64,000 bases of DNA from positions 2,666,001 to 2,730,000 of the forward strand of contig JAJFZO010000229.1 in assembly GCA_021397835.1 (NCBI GenBank), written 5' to 3'. Shown piece after piece: positions 12,341 to 24,564 of this stretch. Each line of letters opens with the position of its first letter. The stretch's first letter is position 1. Source of the DNA: Moringa oleifera. Its lineage: Eukaryota > Streptophyta > Magnoliopsida > Brassicales > Moringaceae. A program made the position numbers and the translations under genes. The notes under the pieces are model-generated. The model saw only the letters and a list, made by a program, of their open reading frames with translations, did not search any database and had not been told where the DNA came from.

Positions 12341-15120
12341 AAAAGTAAAAGTATTTTATATTTATGAGATAAATATTCTTTAAAATTTTATAAAACATTT
12401 TTTAAGTTTTTATTTAAAATTTTAAAATATTTTTAAATAAAATTTAATTAATAAAAAATTAGTCAAAATAAAAATTATAAAAAATTATAAATTTTAATAT
12501 ATTTAAATTGACAATTTGGTATAATAATTTTGGTTTGAAAGTTTTTATAAATATAAAAATATTTAAATTATCATACCAAAAATTTTAGTTTTTTGGATAT
12601 TAAAATATTTTTAAAATATTTTGCTATTAAATATTTAAAAATTTATAATAAATATTTCATAAATTAAAAAATATTTAAAATTAAAAATTAACTCAAAATA
12701 TATGATAAAATTGATATGTGTAATTTTTAAATATTATAATAATAAAAATATTTATTTTATTATAATAATTTAAATTAAAATCTAATTTTATTAATTTTTA
12801 TTAATTTAAAATTTATTTTAACAAATTTTAAAATTAAAAATAAAAATAAAAAATATTCTTGGCAGTTTTAAATAACTCATATTTATTTTATTCAGTAAAT
12901 TTATAAAAAAAAAAATCAATGAAGTTGATGGTCATTAATGTTTTTCATGAGGATGAAATTGGAATTTTAAGTTTTATCTCATGTTTCTTCTTCTTTTTAC
13001 TCTGTTTTTTCTTCTTTTCTACTCCTATCTTCTCTTCTTTTCTCCTGCTTTCTTCGTTTCTTCCGTTCACATGGTTTTCCAGAGCTTCTTCGAATTCAAA
13101 GAAATATCTCTGCAAATATATCATCTTTTTCACCATCATTGCCGACCCAGCTGTGTTTATGGACCAAATATATAGAGGCCTGTGACCTAAATCTTGCAGG
13201 CATGACCTTAAAATAAAGCTACCCTTTTTAGATAGCTGATGAGCAAGAATCCTTATGTGGGTATCCTAATTTCAAGATTAGCTACAATGGCACAAAAACC
13301 AATGTTCACCATCTCCTCCTTCGATTATACAAATCAAAGATATGTTATATGCAAACCAGTCATTTCTCGTGGCCAACTCTGCTGCTTATGAGAAAAAATG
13401 CCCAGCTTCTCTCCACTCTCTTTAACATTGATCGAACAATGCCAAGAATCCACATGGTTTGTCTTCATTCCTGTGATAATATCCAATTTTTTTCTTTCCT
13501 CTTTTGTTTGTATTGGGAAAATTTAGTGGTTTTCCTAGGAAATCAAAGACTTCAATGCTAGCTTTCCTAGTTGTATTACATACAGGGCAAATTGATCTTT
13601 CAGGTTTTCTCTGAAATGGGTTCCAAGTTGTTACTAATTTTGCTCTCCTAGCCATTAGCAACGGCGGTCGAGCCGACCACAGCCGGCTTGGTTCTCAATT
13701 ATCAAGGCAAGTCATGCACAGTTATTTTTTAAATATAAAGTTTTGTTCAGCAACACCGACTAAGTATTGAAATTTTATTTTATTTTTTAAATAATTTTTA
13801 AAATAAAATTAATATAAAAATTTAAAAATTATCTATCTTCTAAAATAATTTTTGATTTTTTAAAAGTTTTAAATAAATTTTTATCTAGCATTATTGTTAT
13901 TATGTGACATTTTTAGTTATTATTTATAAAATAATTATTGCATCATTATGATAAATTTTTTAATAAATATTTTTTGTAATTGTACTATTAAACTAGCTTG
14001 TAAGTACCATCTTGTATGGTAAATTTTTCTAAACAAATAGTCTTATTTATTTCTAAGAAAAAAAATTATTTTTAAGAACTTTCTTTTTAGTACAAATATA
14101 TCAAAAAAATACTATTTAAATCAGTTTTTATGTTTTGAAATTAATACAACATATAAGGTTACAAATAAATAAAAGTAAAATGGTCAATCTTATTCTTTTA
14201 AATTCACTTCAAAATTGCTACCCCTCTATACCATTAGTAGGATTTAGTTTTAACTTTTATTTAAATCTAATAAGAATTAAGATCAAAGATTTAAACAAAA
14301 AACAAGAACAATCATTTTTTCTCTTAATAAATAAATTCAAGTTTTTGATAGTAGGAAGAGCTAAATGGCATGTTGATACTCAAAAAGATCTAACTAATCA
14401 TTAAATTTTAAATTTGGGAGGTAGATATTATGATTTAAAATTTAATATTTTAAAATTACATGGACTAAATTGAAGTTCAAAATTATCCTAATAAAAGTTA
14501 TCAAATTAACATGACTTTAAATTTTAAATTTACGAACAAAATAATGAATGTGTGCATATATCTTTATATGTAACAAAACCATTTTAAAAATGTTCAAAAA
14601 TGGACATAAATTAATTAAGAATCTTTCTTAATTAACTTTAATTAATGATGTATAAGGGCATCCACAATCAATTTTCTAAAATGAGTAAATTAAGATTTTT
14701 TAAGAAAATAAAAATTATGTAAATATAAGTAAAATATATACATATAGTAATTAACATTTTTGTGTCCCATTGATGCTTAAGAGAAAAAAAAAATATTAAC
14801 GAATATTCTGGCTTGATTTTACATCCAAAAATATTTTTTTTGAAAAATAATATATCAAAATAAAATCCATGTCAAGCAAAATTCTCATTATCAAAAAGTG
14901 TGTACATAGCTATGTACAATTCATATGGGTAAGCATGATTTTAATTTTCTTATTTGATAAAAATCAAATTAATGGAAGAATATATATTATATAATAAAAA
15001 AATAAAAAAATCATATATATATGAAAATTTTTAATGATTTTCGGATCTTAACTTGTGAAAGAATAAAAATGTGTATGAAAAGAAATGAAGAGAAAAAAAG
15101 ACTATATTGATAACATAGAG
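12341..15120. other. A+T-rich intergenic DNA
   Basis: About 2.8 kb contains no gene I can support. Positions 12340-12900 and 13740-15000 are almost pure A and T. A more balanced island at about 13180-13700 has a 79-codon minus-strand ORF (13661-13422) with a single CPVC and no recognised domain. A small imperfect stem (ggtataataa near 12518 against a complementary stretch near 12580) is visible. Confidence 0.5.
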
Positions 15121-15129
15121 AGAACGTGA

Positions 15130-15770
15130 TGTTTCCTAAAAATATCAAGTGACTTAGTGTTGACACATGGAGGTAAGTTTTCGGATGATCATAATAGAAA
15201 GGTGTTCCGATAAGGAACTTAGAAAGCAAAGGCACAATCAAAGGGGCGTTGCTAAGTGATCAAGGTAACGTCCGACGATCAAGTTAGTATTGGACAAAAT
15301 AAGACTTTAGCCAGTGAATGGATAGCGTGTCTAGAATATACTTGTGGTTATGCTTATATAGCCATTCAAAGTGTACTTTTATCATTTCATCATGAATAAG
15401 ATTTGTTTTTTTCATTGGTAGGTGAGGTGTTGATTTGTCTTCGGATTGATTCTCTACCTTTTTTGTATCTTTGGGCTATCAACCTTCAACCGTGACAACT
15501 GTATGTTGATCTTATTGCTATCAATCTTATACTCGCAACATGTCTCATGCCAGCCCTCTAACTTCTGTTCTGATTCTTCAACTTTACTATTTGACCTGAC
15601 TTTTTGGAAGAACGTATACAAATAAAGCCAGGTGGATCATGAATCTCTTATAAGATTGAATCAAGTTTGTCCCTATCACGAGTTCCCCACTCCTAAGGTT
15701 AAAAGGATCAACTTAGACATTTTTCAGCATTAAGAAGAAAGCTACCTATACATTTTACTTATATATATTA
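15130..15770. repeat. Direct repeat pair, copy 1
   Basis: This segment of about 640 bases matches 16205-16818 along its whole length in the same orientation, offset by about 1,070 bases. Shared landmarks include AATGGATAGCGTGT / AATGGATAGTGTGT, the TATGCTTATATAG block, the TTCGG-TTGATTCT block, and the closing CCCCACT-CCTAAGGTT / CCCCACT-ACTAAGGTT. The copies have diverged by many substitutions. They may be old LTRs of a short non-autonomous element or a tandem duplication. No coding capacity was seen. Confidence 0.75.
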
Positions 15771-16204
15771 TGATTTATTTATTTATTTATTATTATTATT
15801 ATTTTATAAACAATTAGTTGTCCGTGCGGACATTTAAGAGGATTCGCATAAAGACTTTAATGTAGTCTGCATGTGGGCTTTCATGGGTCCACATGCAAGC
15901 TCCAACATGGTCCGCAAATGGACTTAATTTTCTTTTTTTTTTTTCTCAACATTACCATCATTTGTTGCCTTATTCATTGCAAGACATGACTTTTTGATTA
16001 TAAATGTTTTATTAAAAATTAATTTTTTTATCTCGTATCTGTTTTTTTAATTTTTGTGATATAAGGTACCTTAACTTATCGGATAAGCTTTTTTTTTTTT
16101 CTTTTAACTTATCATAATCGGATCTTTTATTTTTATTTTTCTTTCTTTTACTATTACTCATTCTCACCTACAAAGTATTAGGTCCTATAAATGATGCCGA
16201 ATGA

Positions 16205-16818
16205 TGCTACTTAAAAATTTCAAATAGTTTAGCGTTAACATATGAAGGTAAGCCTTTGGATGGCTATGATAAAAAAGTGGTTTGATGGGGAACCTGCAAA
16301 GTGAAGGTAAAATTAAATGAGGTTACCTCCGAAAATCAAATTAGTATTAGACAAAATAAGGCTTGAGCTAATGAATGGATAGTGTGTTGAAAATATACAT
16401 ATAGTTATGCTTATATAGTTGTTTGAAAGGTATTCTTGTTATTTCATCATAAATATGACTTGTCCTTACGTTGTTAAGTAAGATGTTAATTTGCCTTCGG
16501 GTTGATTCTTCGCTTTTTCTGTATCTCGGACTATCGATCCTCAGCCATGACAATATTACATTGACCTTAGTGCTGCCAATCTAATACCCATAATGTGTTA
16601 GCTCTCTAGCTTCCGCTTTGATTTTTCACTTTTATTGTTCACTGTGGCTTTTTGGTAAAATATGTCCAAACAGGACTGGGTGCATCATGAGCCTCTTATG
16701 AGACCAAATCAAGTTTGCCCTTATCATAAATCCCCCACTACTAAGGTTGAAATGATCAACTTTGATGTTTTTTAGTATTAGAGAGTAAGCTACTCGGATA
16801 TTTTACTTATATATATAA
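16205..16818. repeat. Direct repeat pair, copy 2
   Basis: This is the second copy of the repeat starting near 15130. The roughly 430-base interval between the copies (15771-16204) is T-rich and contains a short G+C-richer block around 15830-15925 with no recognised gene. Primer-binding-site and polypurine-tract signals needed to call an LTR element were not identified. Confidence 0.75.
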
Positions 16819-17489
16819 TTATTTATTTATTGTTGTGTATATTTGATATTTAAAGATATGCAACTACCAATTGGAATAGATATAGCAACACTTAATCAAA
16901 CAAGTTTCAATTTGTCTATAACTTAACTTCATTTGTTTTCTATCACCCATACAATAAGGATAAAAAATTTCTAAAAAATTTTATATCAATATCAATTTAT
17001 TATTGTTTCAACAAAATCCGAAAAAACTTAATTAACGTTTTGATTAATTGTATCTCATGAAAACACTGAAAACATTTATTTGATAAGCAAATCGAGGCAC
17101 ATTTAATATATAAATAATGTGAATAATATATATATATATAATTTTTAATATTAAATTATATTTTCATGCTAAAATAATATTGATTATAATTTACAACATA
17201 TTTTCAATTTAAATTAATCATAAAATTTATCTTAAAAAATTTTATGTAATAATACTTTAAATTTATTTGTATATTTTAAAACAATTTTTATTTATTTTTA
17301 AGTTTTAAATTTAATGATAATATTTGTTTTAACAATCTTGAATTTTAGACCAATTAAAATTAATTTTTAGCAGCTTTTTAATATATTCACATCAATATTA
17401 TTGTAAATAAGTTAGACTTTTGCTTTTATATACATATAATTTTAGTTATTAAAAACAATTTTATTTTAAAATAATGTTTTTAATATTAG

Positions 17490-18590
17490 GATAAGTATTA
17501 AAAAAACCCTTGAATTTGTGGGGATTCAATTTAGACCCATCATTTTTTTTTAATTGTGCATTTAAACTTTCAAAGTTTTAATTTGAGTCAATTTATGGAC
17601 TCTATCATAAAATTTAAAAGAATTTGAGCACTTATGCAATGAATGTTGTCTTGAAATCTTACATAGATGTAAAGAAATGATCAAGTTATTATCACCAAAA
17701 AGGTTCAAAATTTTTTGAATATTGAAAATATTTTTTAAAATTTTAAATTATTAAAAAATTAAAAAATTTACAAAAAAATACCTCCGGAATGAAAAATTAT
17801 TCAAATTTGAGTAATAAAATTAAAATTAATTATAAAATTTATTTAAATTATTTTTGAAATACTTTAATAACAAAAATACTATTAATTTTTTATAACTAAT
17901 TGAGTTAAAGTTTAAACTAAACTAAATTGAATTTTTAGATACATAATTAAAGATTGAAACAACAATGTTTAAACTAAAATTCAAATAGAGTTCAAAATTT
18001 TTTTTAGGTAAAGGTTATATAAAACATTAATATTTATCTTATATTAGTACCAATCAAACCCTTATATTTAAAAGTGAAAAATTGAATCTTAATTTATCAA
18101 TGTGATTCAAATTGGACCTTAACTTAAATAGTTATGAAAAATTAAAAATATTATCATTATTCAAATATCTTAAAAAAGATTCAAATTGATTCATTTTTTT
18201 ATTTGGCTCCATCTCTCAAATTTAAATAATTTCTAATGTAAAATCTATTTTTTGCAAATTTTTTAAAAAATTGATAGTATAAATTTAAATATATATATAT
18301 ATTTTTTTTCAGTACTCAAAAAATTTTGAAATCTTTTATGAAGAGAGTTTAAATATTTTTTTATATCTATAAAAATTTTAAGTCAAAATTCATTGTATAA
18401 GGTCTTCAATTTGAATATGTTTAATTTTAAATTTTTTTAATAAAATTTAATTTAATTTTAATTAATAGATTAAAATCAATTTGTTAATTTTTAACTTAAA
18501 ATTTTGATTGATAATATATAATGAATATAAAAAATTTATGAATGTTTTATCATTTTTTATCTTTATATAAATATTATAAACATTTTTTAA
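17490..18590. repeat. A+T-rich foldback repeats, diverged copies
   Basis: Two adjacent diverged relatives of the foldback family seen at 34.7-36.4 kb lie here. One arm is recognisable at about 17620-17740 (TAGATGTAAAGAAATGATCA, TTGAATATTGAAAATATTTT). The opposite-sense arm is at about 18335-18420 (TATCTATAAAAATTTTAAGT, CAAAATTCATTGTATAAGGT). The outer sequences at about 18020-18090 and 18480-18560 also resemble the ends of the later units. There is no coding capacity. Confidence 0.55.
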
Positions 18591-18599
18591 AATTAGTTA

Positions 18600-19540
18600 A
18601 TGAGAGGGTGCACTAGATCCTTTTTTCCTTTCAGCGAAACTATAGAAGTCAATTTGAGAGAAAAGATATGATAAAGAAAACTGTGTGAAAAAGAAGAGAG
18701 AGAAATAAAAAATAAATATCGATCATATTTTTCATGAGTAAATATATAACAAGTTGATCTAGCACTTGTTCATAATTGATTTATTTATTTTAAGAAGTAT
18801 GAAAAGTAAGATAATAATTCACCACATGCATGTAATACGTAATTTAAATTAATTTTTACGTATTAATTAATAAAATAATTTTAAATATGAAAAACAAGTA
18901 ATGTGTAAATTTAAATAATAAATTAAAAATATTATCAAGAAGGCTTCATTCTCGAAATTAAACTCTCCATTTTGTTCATGATGTCTCACCCATCTTTTCC
19001 TTTCTAAAACTCACAGCATAAATAAACAACTCTTACAAAATATTAAGTGAGCAAAAAAGATTAAGAGTAATAAAAAATATAAAATTAATTAAAAAATTAA
19101 GAATGATAAAGAAATTAATTTCTTATTAAAAATAAAATTTTCAAAAATTTCAACAATATACATCGTAAAAAGAAAAACTTTTTAAGTAAAAGAGATTATC
19201 TAAGTTGTATTGGGTTATTTTTATAAAACATTACAATACAAATAAAATAAAACAAAAAATAAAAATTTATTTTATTTAATTTTTATTTTAACATAAAAAT
19301 CATATATGTATATATTTACAAGACAACTCAATTTTTTTTTTAAAAAAAAAGACTTTAACATAGGTTATAAGGCAAGTGAGTGAGATATTTCCATTGCCAA
19401 GGAAGGCTATAGGTCCGTATCTTGAAAATGCTAGGCAACTCACTGACTTAGATGAACGAAGTTAAACTAATAAAATTAATAAAATAATTTTTTGACAAAG
19501 TATATTTTGCATGGTTTTTGGTCTGTAATAGTTTGGTTTT
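18600..19540. other. A+T-rich intergenic DNA
   Basis: No gene or clear repeat could be supported here. The sequence is A+T-rich with homopolymer runs. Confidence 0.5.
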
Positions 19541-19544
19541 AATA

Positions 19545-20172
19545 TTTGTTATATTGGTGATGTGTGGATGCCAATCACCAAAGAATTTATCACTCCAAAA
19601 AGCTTGCGGAACGCAAGTAAACTAAAGGTCATTAAGCCCTGTAACAATGATATCATTCCATCAATCGATGACTTACTAACCAACTTTGATAGAAATGAGA
19701 TTTTAAAAGAAAAGTTCATGGACACTTGCTTTGGGTATTTCTTTAAAATAATCATGAACATTTCTCGAGTTAGATCATACACAGTTTACTACTCTGATAG
19801 TTTAAGATGTAGTTCTTGTCAAGGGAAACAAGGCTCGATTCAATAAGACGGAGTTCTGCTTGATAATCAGTTAAAGTTTAGAAAGTTGCGAGACACAGAT
19901 GGTTTTGAAACTATTCCTTTCGGTCGCTTGACTAAATACTTCAATGAAGTGATGACAAAGCTAGGATTTTCTATTGAGGTGAGCTTTTTTTTTTTTTTTT
20001 CAATCCAAAATATGATAATATGACAAAATATGATTAGTGTCAAAACAAATATACACCTAAATGGGAAGATGTAACGAGCCTTACCATTCTAAATACAATT
20101 AATTATAACTTAGATGTCCTATGATTTTACCTTAAATGCAACTAATTCATATCCAAATACATAAGAAACATC

Positions 20173-20205
<33 letters not shown>

Positions 20206-22701
20206 ATCATGATATTTCAAAAAAAAAAAAAAAACCTTTATAACAAGTATAAATTAAGAGCTTTTAGATTAAACTTATAAACTTTATAACAACTAATTCA
20301 TAACCAAGCCTTTATACAGGTTTACTTACACTTCAAGCACGATTTTGAATTTAAATTTTCAAATAAATAAAAGCAAAAAAGTTGATAACTATAGATTTTA
20401 TATGATTTGATAATATACTATATTTAAAATACAACAATATAATATGCAAAGTTTTATTTTTTTTCTTGAAAATAAACAAAAAATGCAATTAACAAGATTT
20501 TTCTCTGACATAAAAGAAGACTAAACTAATAATTATTGAATAAAAAATTGTAAATGATTTATATTTTTAAATTATTTTTAATTAATTTAATAAAAAATTT
20601 TAATAATTAATAATAGTTTAGTCCTTTCAAGATACACCTACTTGGGCTTTAGCCATAATTTCTTTTTTCTTCAATAATAATAGATATAGATTAAATTATA
20701 ATTTCACAATTGATTAACCAGTATTTAGATTGTAATTTTATAATAGATATAGATTAAATCATGAAAATAAATAAGTGATTAGATTAATCAAGAAACTCAG
20801 ATAATGTAGATTAACGGAGTTATAAAGTAATTCTTAATCTCTTAAGCCCATGTTTATGTTATAATTGTAAGAGAAAGAGAGCTCACTTATTGCGTTGTGA
20901 TTGTAAGAGAAAGAGAAGAAGGCTAGAGGTTATTGGCAGTGACATTTTCTTTGAAGAATAGAAGAGAAAGACGAGATAAGTTTAAGAAACAAGAGTAAAA
21001 TTATAATTTTATAATTTTTTTTAAATCTTACCTCGAGCTAAGCCTCATGTAGCTTAGCATTGGTTAATTTTTTTATTTATATTACTTTTTCAATGTGATA
21101 GTTAATTTATTTATTATTAATTTTCTATTTTACTAGGTCAGCACTTATATGTTTAAAGCAAAGTTACTGGTGAGAAATTTAAAGACCTTGAAAATGTAAT
21201 GAACTTATCACTGATTTACTTATTGCATGGTTACTTGAAGGGTCACAATGAATGCCAAACAGTCTCCACCTAGCAATTCCATCTGGCAGAGGATACGGAA
21301 GCTTTTAATCACTTCCAACAAGGTACGTTGATGTATTGCACCTTAGTGGTGCGATTTAAGAAGGTAGTGGCTAATCATAACCTCAAAGTCTTCAACATTT
21401 CGTACAATATATATTGTTTTGCTTGGGTACTCATAATCTTTTATTTTTTTCTTAAAAAAATTTAAATATAATAATTATTATTTTTACTATTTTGTTCATG
21501 CTCTTTTTTTGTAAATTTTTGCATTTGAAGCGATACCAATGTGTCATTAATTCAGCATAAGGACATTGGGCTACCCCACATATTATACTAGATCTATCAC
21601 AAAAGATTACACCATAATCCTATGAATAAATATTCGCCACTAAGATATGTATGATGATTCTATTTACTAAGGTAAATTCATAAAAAGATAATAAATTATG
21701 GATAATATTTGTAATTTCATGATATAAAGTTGGTATTTCATCTTTTATATTTGGGTTTTGTGTTTTATAAATATTTCGTGGCTTGCTTTACAAAATGAAA
21801 TAATTTATCCCTTTCATGGTTTGATTTGCTATTTCATGTATAAGATCATTGTTTTATGTTTTTATTTTGAATTTTGTTCTTTCATCTTTAATTTTGTGGC
21901 ATGTTACATGGATTTTAGAAAATGTTATGTTTCCATGTTTTAATGTCCCATTTTATTTCTTAATTTTGTATTTTTTTTGGCTTTAGTTTGTTCCTTTATT
22001 TTATGTTTTATCCTTTAGGTGGGGTAATTTTGTGTAATTAGTTATATTATAATTTATGTTTTGCTTCATTACACATGGTTGTTAGGACAAGTATATGAAC
22101 TAGAGGCATCATAGCATTAAGGCATTGAACAAACCATTCTGCTCTTGTATACACCCTTTCTAGTTCATATCCTTAGAAATAGCGTAGAGAAGCAGCTAAC
22201 AATTGACAAAAGAAGTAGGTGATAACTATTTGGTCAAACAAGTTTCTTCTTGCCATCCCAAAAATATACCAAGTATGCCACTTTATTTTTTTATTATTAG
22301 TTTTACATTTTCTTTTATTGAACCACACAAAATGTTTTCTTAAATTTTATTTTGCCCATGCAACAGAGAGTTGTTATTACTTTAAACGTTAGGGATGGGG
22401 GAAGATGGTAAGGGAGATAATGGGATAGGGACAAATAGAGGAATAAGAGGCGAGGGAAAAGAAAAGAAAAAAACAATGTGAACAGAGGCAAAAGACAGCC
22501 GAGTCTCAAAAGCAGTTTATTGTGAGGCCAAGGGAAAGTTGGGATGAGGCACATAAGCCATTCAACGTTCATGCATACCATGAGGCTCGTCTTGTATCTT
22601 TTGAGAGTCAAATGATTGCTATGGACAAGATGATCAACGATCTTCATAGAATGGTTGACGAGTACCACGTCTTGCATTCATGCATTAGAACACGAATTTG
22701 A
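19545..22701 (+). mobile_element. Dead DUF1985 / Ulp1-type transposon ORF (KI-MULE-like)
   Basis: Three plus-strand blocks form a broken ORF. Block one (about 19562-19980) contains FMDTCFGYFF, the start of the DUF1985 domain found in plant Ulp1-protease ORFs carried by Mutator-like elements. Block two (about 21178-21450) continues that domain: LSLIYLLHGYLKGHNECQTV, then FHLAEDTEAFNHF and FNISYNIYCFAWVL, interrupted by a stop. Block three (about 22490-22701) is an open charged stretch (SWDEAHKPFNVHAYHEARLV) ending at TGA 22699-22701. Between them lie A+T-rich intron-like or inserted sequence, including an (AT)n tract near 20178-20205. Stops and the missing Ulp1 catalytic region show that it is inactive. 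Domain naming is by eye. Confidence 0.6.
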
Positions 22702-24420
22702 AAAATTATGCACAAAACACAACTTAAACACATGGATTTAATGAAAAAAATACAAAACATATAAATAACACACAATAAAATACAAAATCAACAAGGCCCT
22801 AATTTATTAAAAATAATATATGTTTTTTTTTTTTGAAGGAAATACAAGATTTTAATAAATAATGCTTGATCTTCTATTGTAAGTCACTATTACAAATAAG
22901 CAAAATTATCAAGATTTATACAACCAAGATCTAAAATAAGTAAATTAGGTATGATTTTGTTTCTTTTGGACAATTTAATATCAAGCCATGATTTGTGGTG
23001 TTACAGGCCTAGTGTCCCTAGTTTAGACTTACACTATCATCTGCTTTACATGAAAGTCGTGAATTTATCCAAAAAAACCTATTTTTTATTCATAACAACA
23101 TAGTTAAAATTTATTGAAATTATTCATCACAATGCAAACATAAATAAAGTTTTTTTTTTAAATTTTTATGGAAGAGACAGACTTTTTACACCTTTGATTT
23201 TACTAGGAAACTTCATGAAGTTATTGTGCAAAAATTCATTTCTATTTGGAGACCGATGTTTGCAACAACCCCATAATCAAAATATGCAAAATAACTGTTT
23301 TAAATACCTAACACAAGCTCACCAAAGTTCATCTTTAACGAATTCAAAAATATTCCAAAAAGAGGAATCAAAGCAAAAAGGCAAGGGGGGATAAGGGTTA
23401 AATGCTTGCTGGAGAGAGAGAGAGAGAATAAGATATTTTAGAGAATTCAAGCCATGAAAATGCTCAAAAAAAAAAGATTCATAAAAAAAATGATATTTTT
23501 GTAGAAAAAAATGGGTAAGCTACTTATTTCGACAATTTACTCTTAGTTACTTGTTATGTTGCCTCATCAATCTATAGGGTTCATTACATAATAACATTCA
23601 TGTAAGTTACTTTTTGATTTAAACATTATTTTATTACATAAAAATTATATAAAATAAAATAAAATATTAACAAACATAAAATTACAACAAAGAGCTTAAG
23701 TAAATACATATCTATTATGGATTGTTAAGAATGAACAATTAATAAGTTGGACAAGTTAGCCGGACCAATCTTTCAGATAAACTAATTAAAATAGTCGATC
23801 AAATTAGTATTAATTTAGTTTAATATCATAATATTTTCACTAACGTGACTCATAATTTCAAATATAATTTATTCATCAATAAAAAATATTGATCACTGTA
23901 TCAAGTTTTGTAAAAATCAGTCATTGTTTGTTTTTGAAGTAAGTTAAATTTAATTTAACATCCACAAAATTTTATAAAAATTAGATAAAACATAATGTAA
24001 ATAACATTATAATTAATATTTAATATAATATTATTGATTGAAATTTTGAAATTTCTAATTAAAAGTATCTAAATTTTGAAAAAGATCTCTAAAATTTTGG
24101 AAATTGGGTGAAAATAGAGTAACTAAGATATAAATGGTTAAAAAAGTGAATATCACTTAAAAGACTATTAAACATGATTGTTCTTTGAAATAAATTAAAT
24201 TTGGATTTGAAATTAAAAGATTTGTTGATTGTGAGTTTTAGGGTTCTTAAAAAGGAGAGAGAAAAAAATTAGAGAAAACAAAGAAAAAACTTTCATTTTA
24301 TTGTTTATAAGGAAGAATAGTTAGGTATTTTCTTGTCACAAAAAGTTAAAATTAATAAAATTGAAAAATAGAAGTTAAATTTCGTCGATTGCTTCTCTGC
24401 AAAGTCAATTTGTTAAATTA
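22702..24420. other. A+T-rich intergenic DNA
   Basis: There is no gene I can support. A short (GA)n tract lies at about 23408-23428. The last 100-200 bases before 24565 should contain the promoter and 5' UTR of the NEMP gene; a TATATAAA-like sequence occurs near 24473-24480, about 85 bases before the start codon. Confidence 0.5.
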
Positions 24421-24564
24421 AAAAAAAAAAAAAAACCATCTGGGTTTGCACGCTACGCGTACAAGAGATACATATATAAATGGTGGCATTAACCAAAGAC
24501 ATTCTTGAAGAGCGCAGTTTTGCCATTTCCTCTGCTCCGAGTGACCGTGAGGCAGAGAGGGACT

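Noticed and set aside
13422..13661. 79-codon minus-strand ORF with a CPVC
   Set aside because: Only one CxxC pair, no recognised domain, no splice partners or similarity by eye; probably chance.
22315..22677. 120-codon minus-strand ORF
   Set aside because: It lies opposite the open plus-strand block of the dead DUF1985 element and has no domain of its own.
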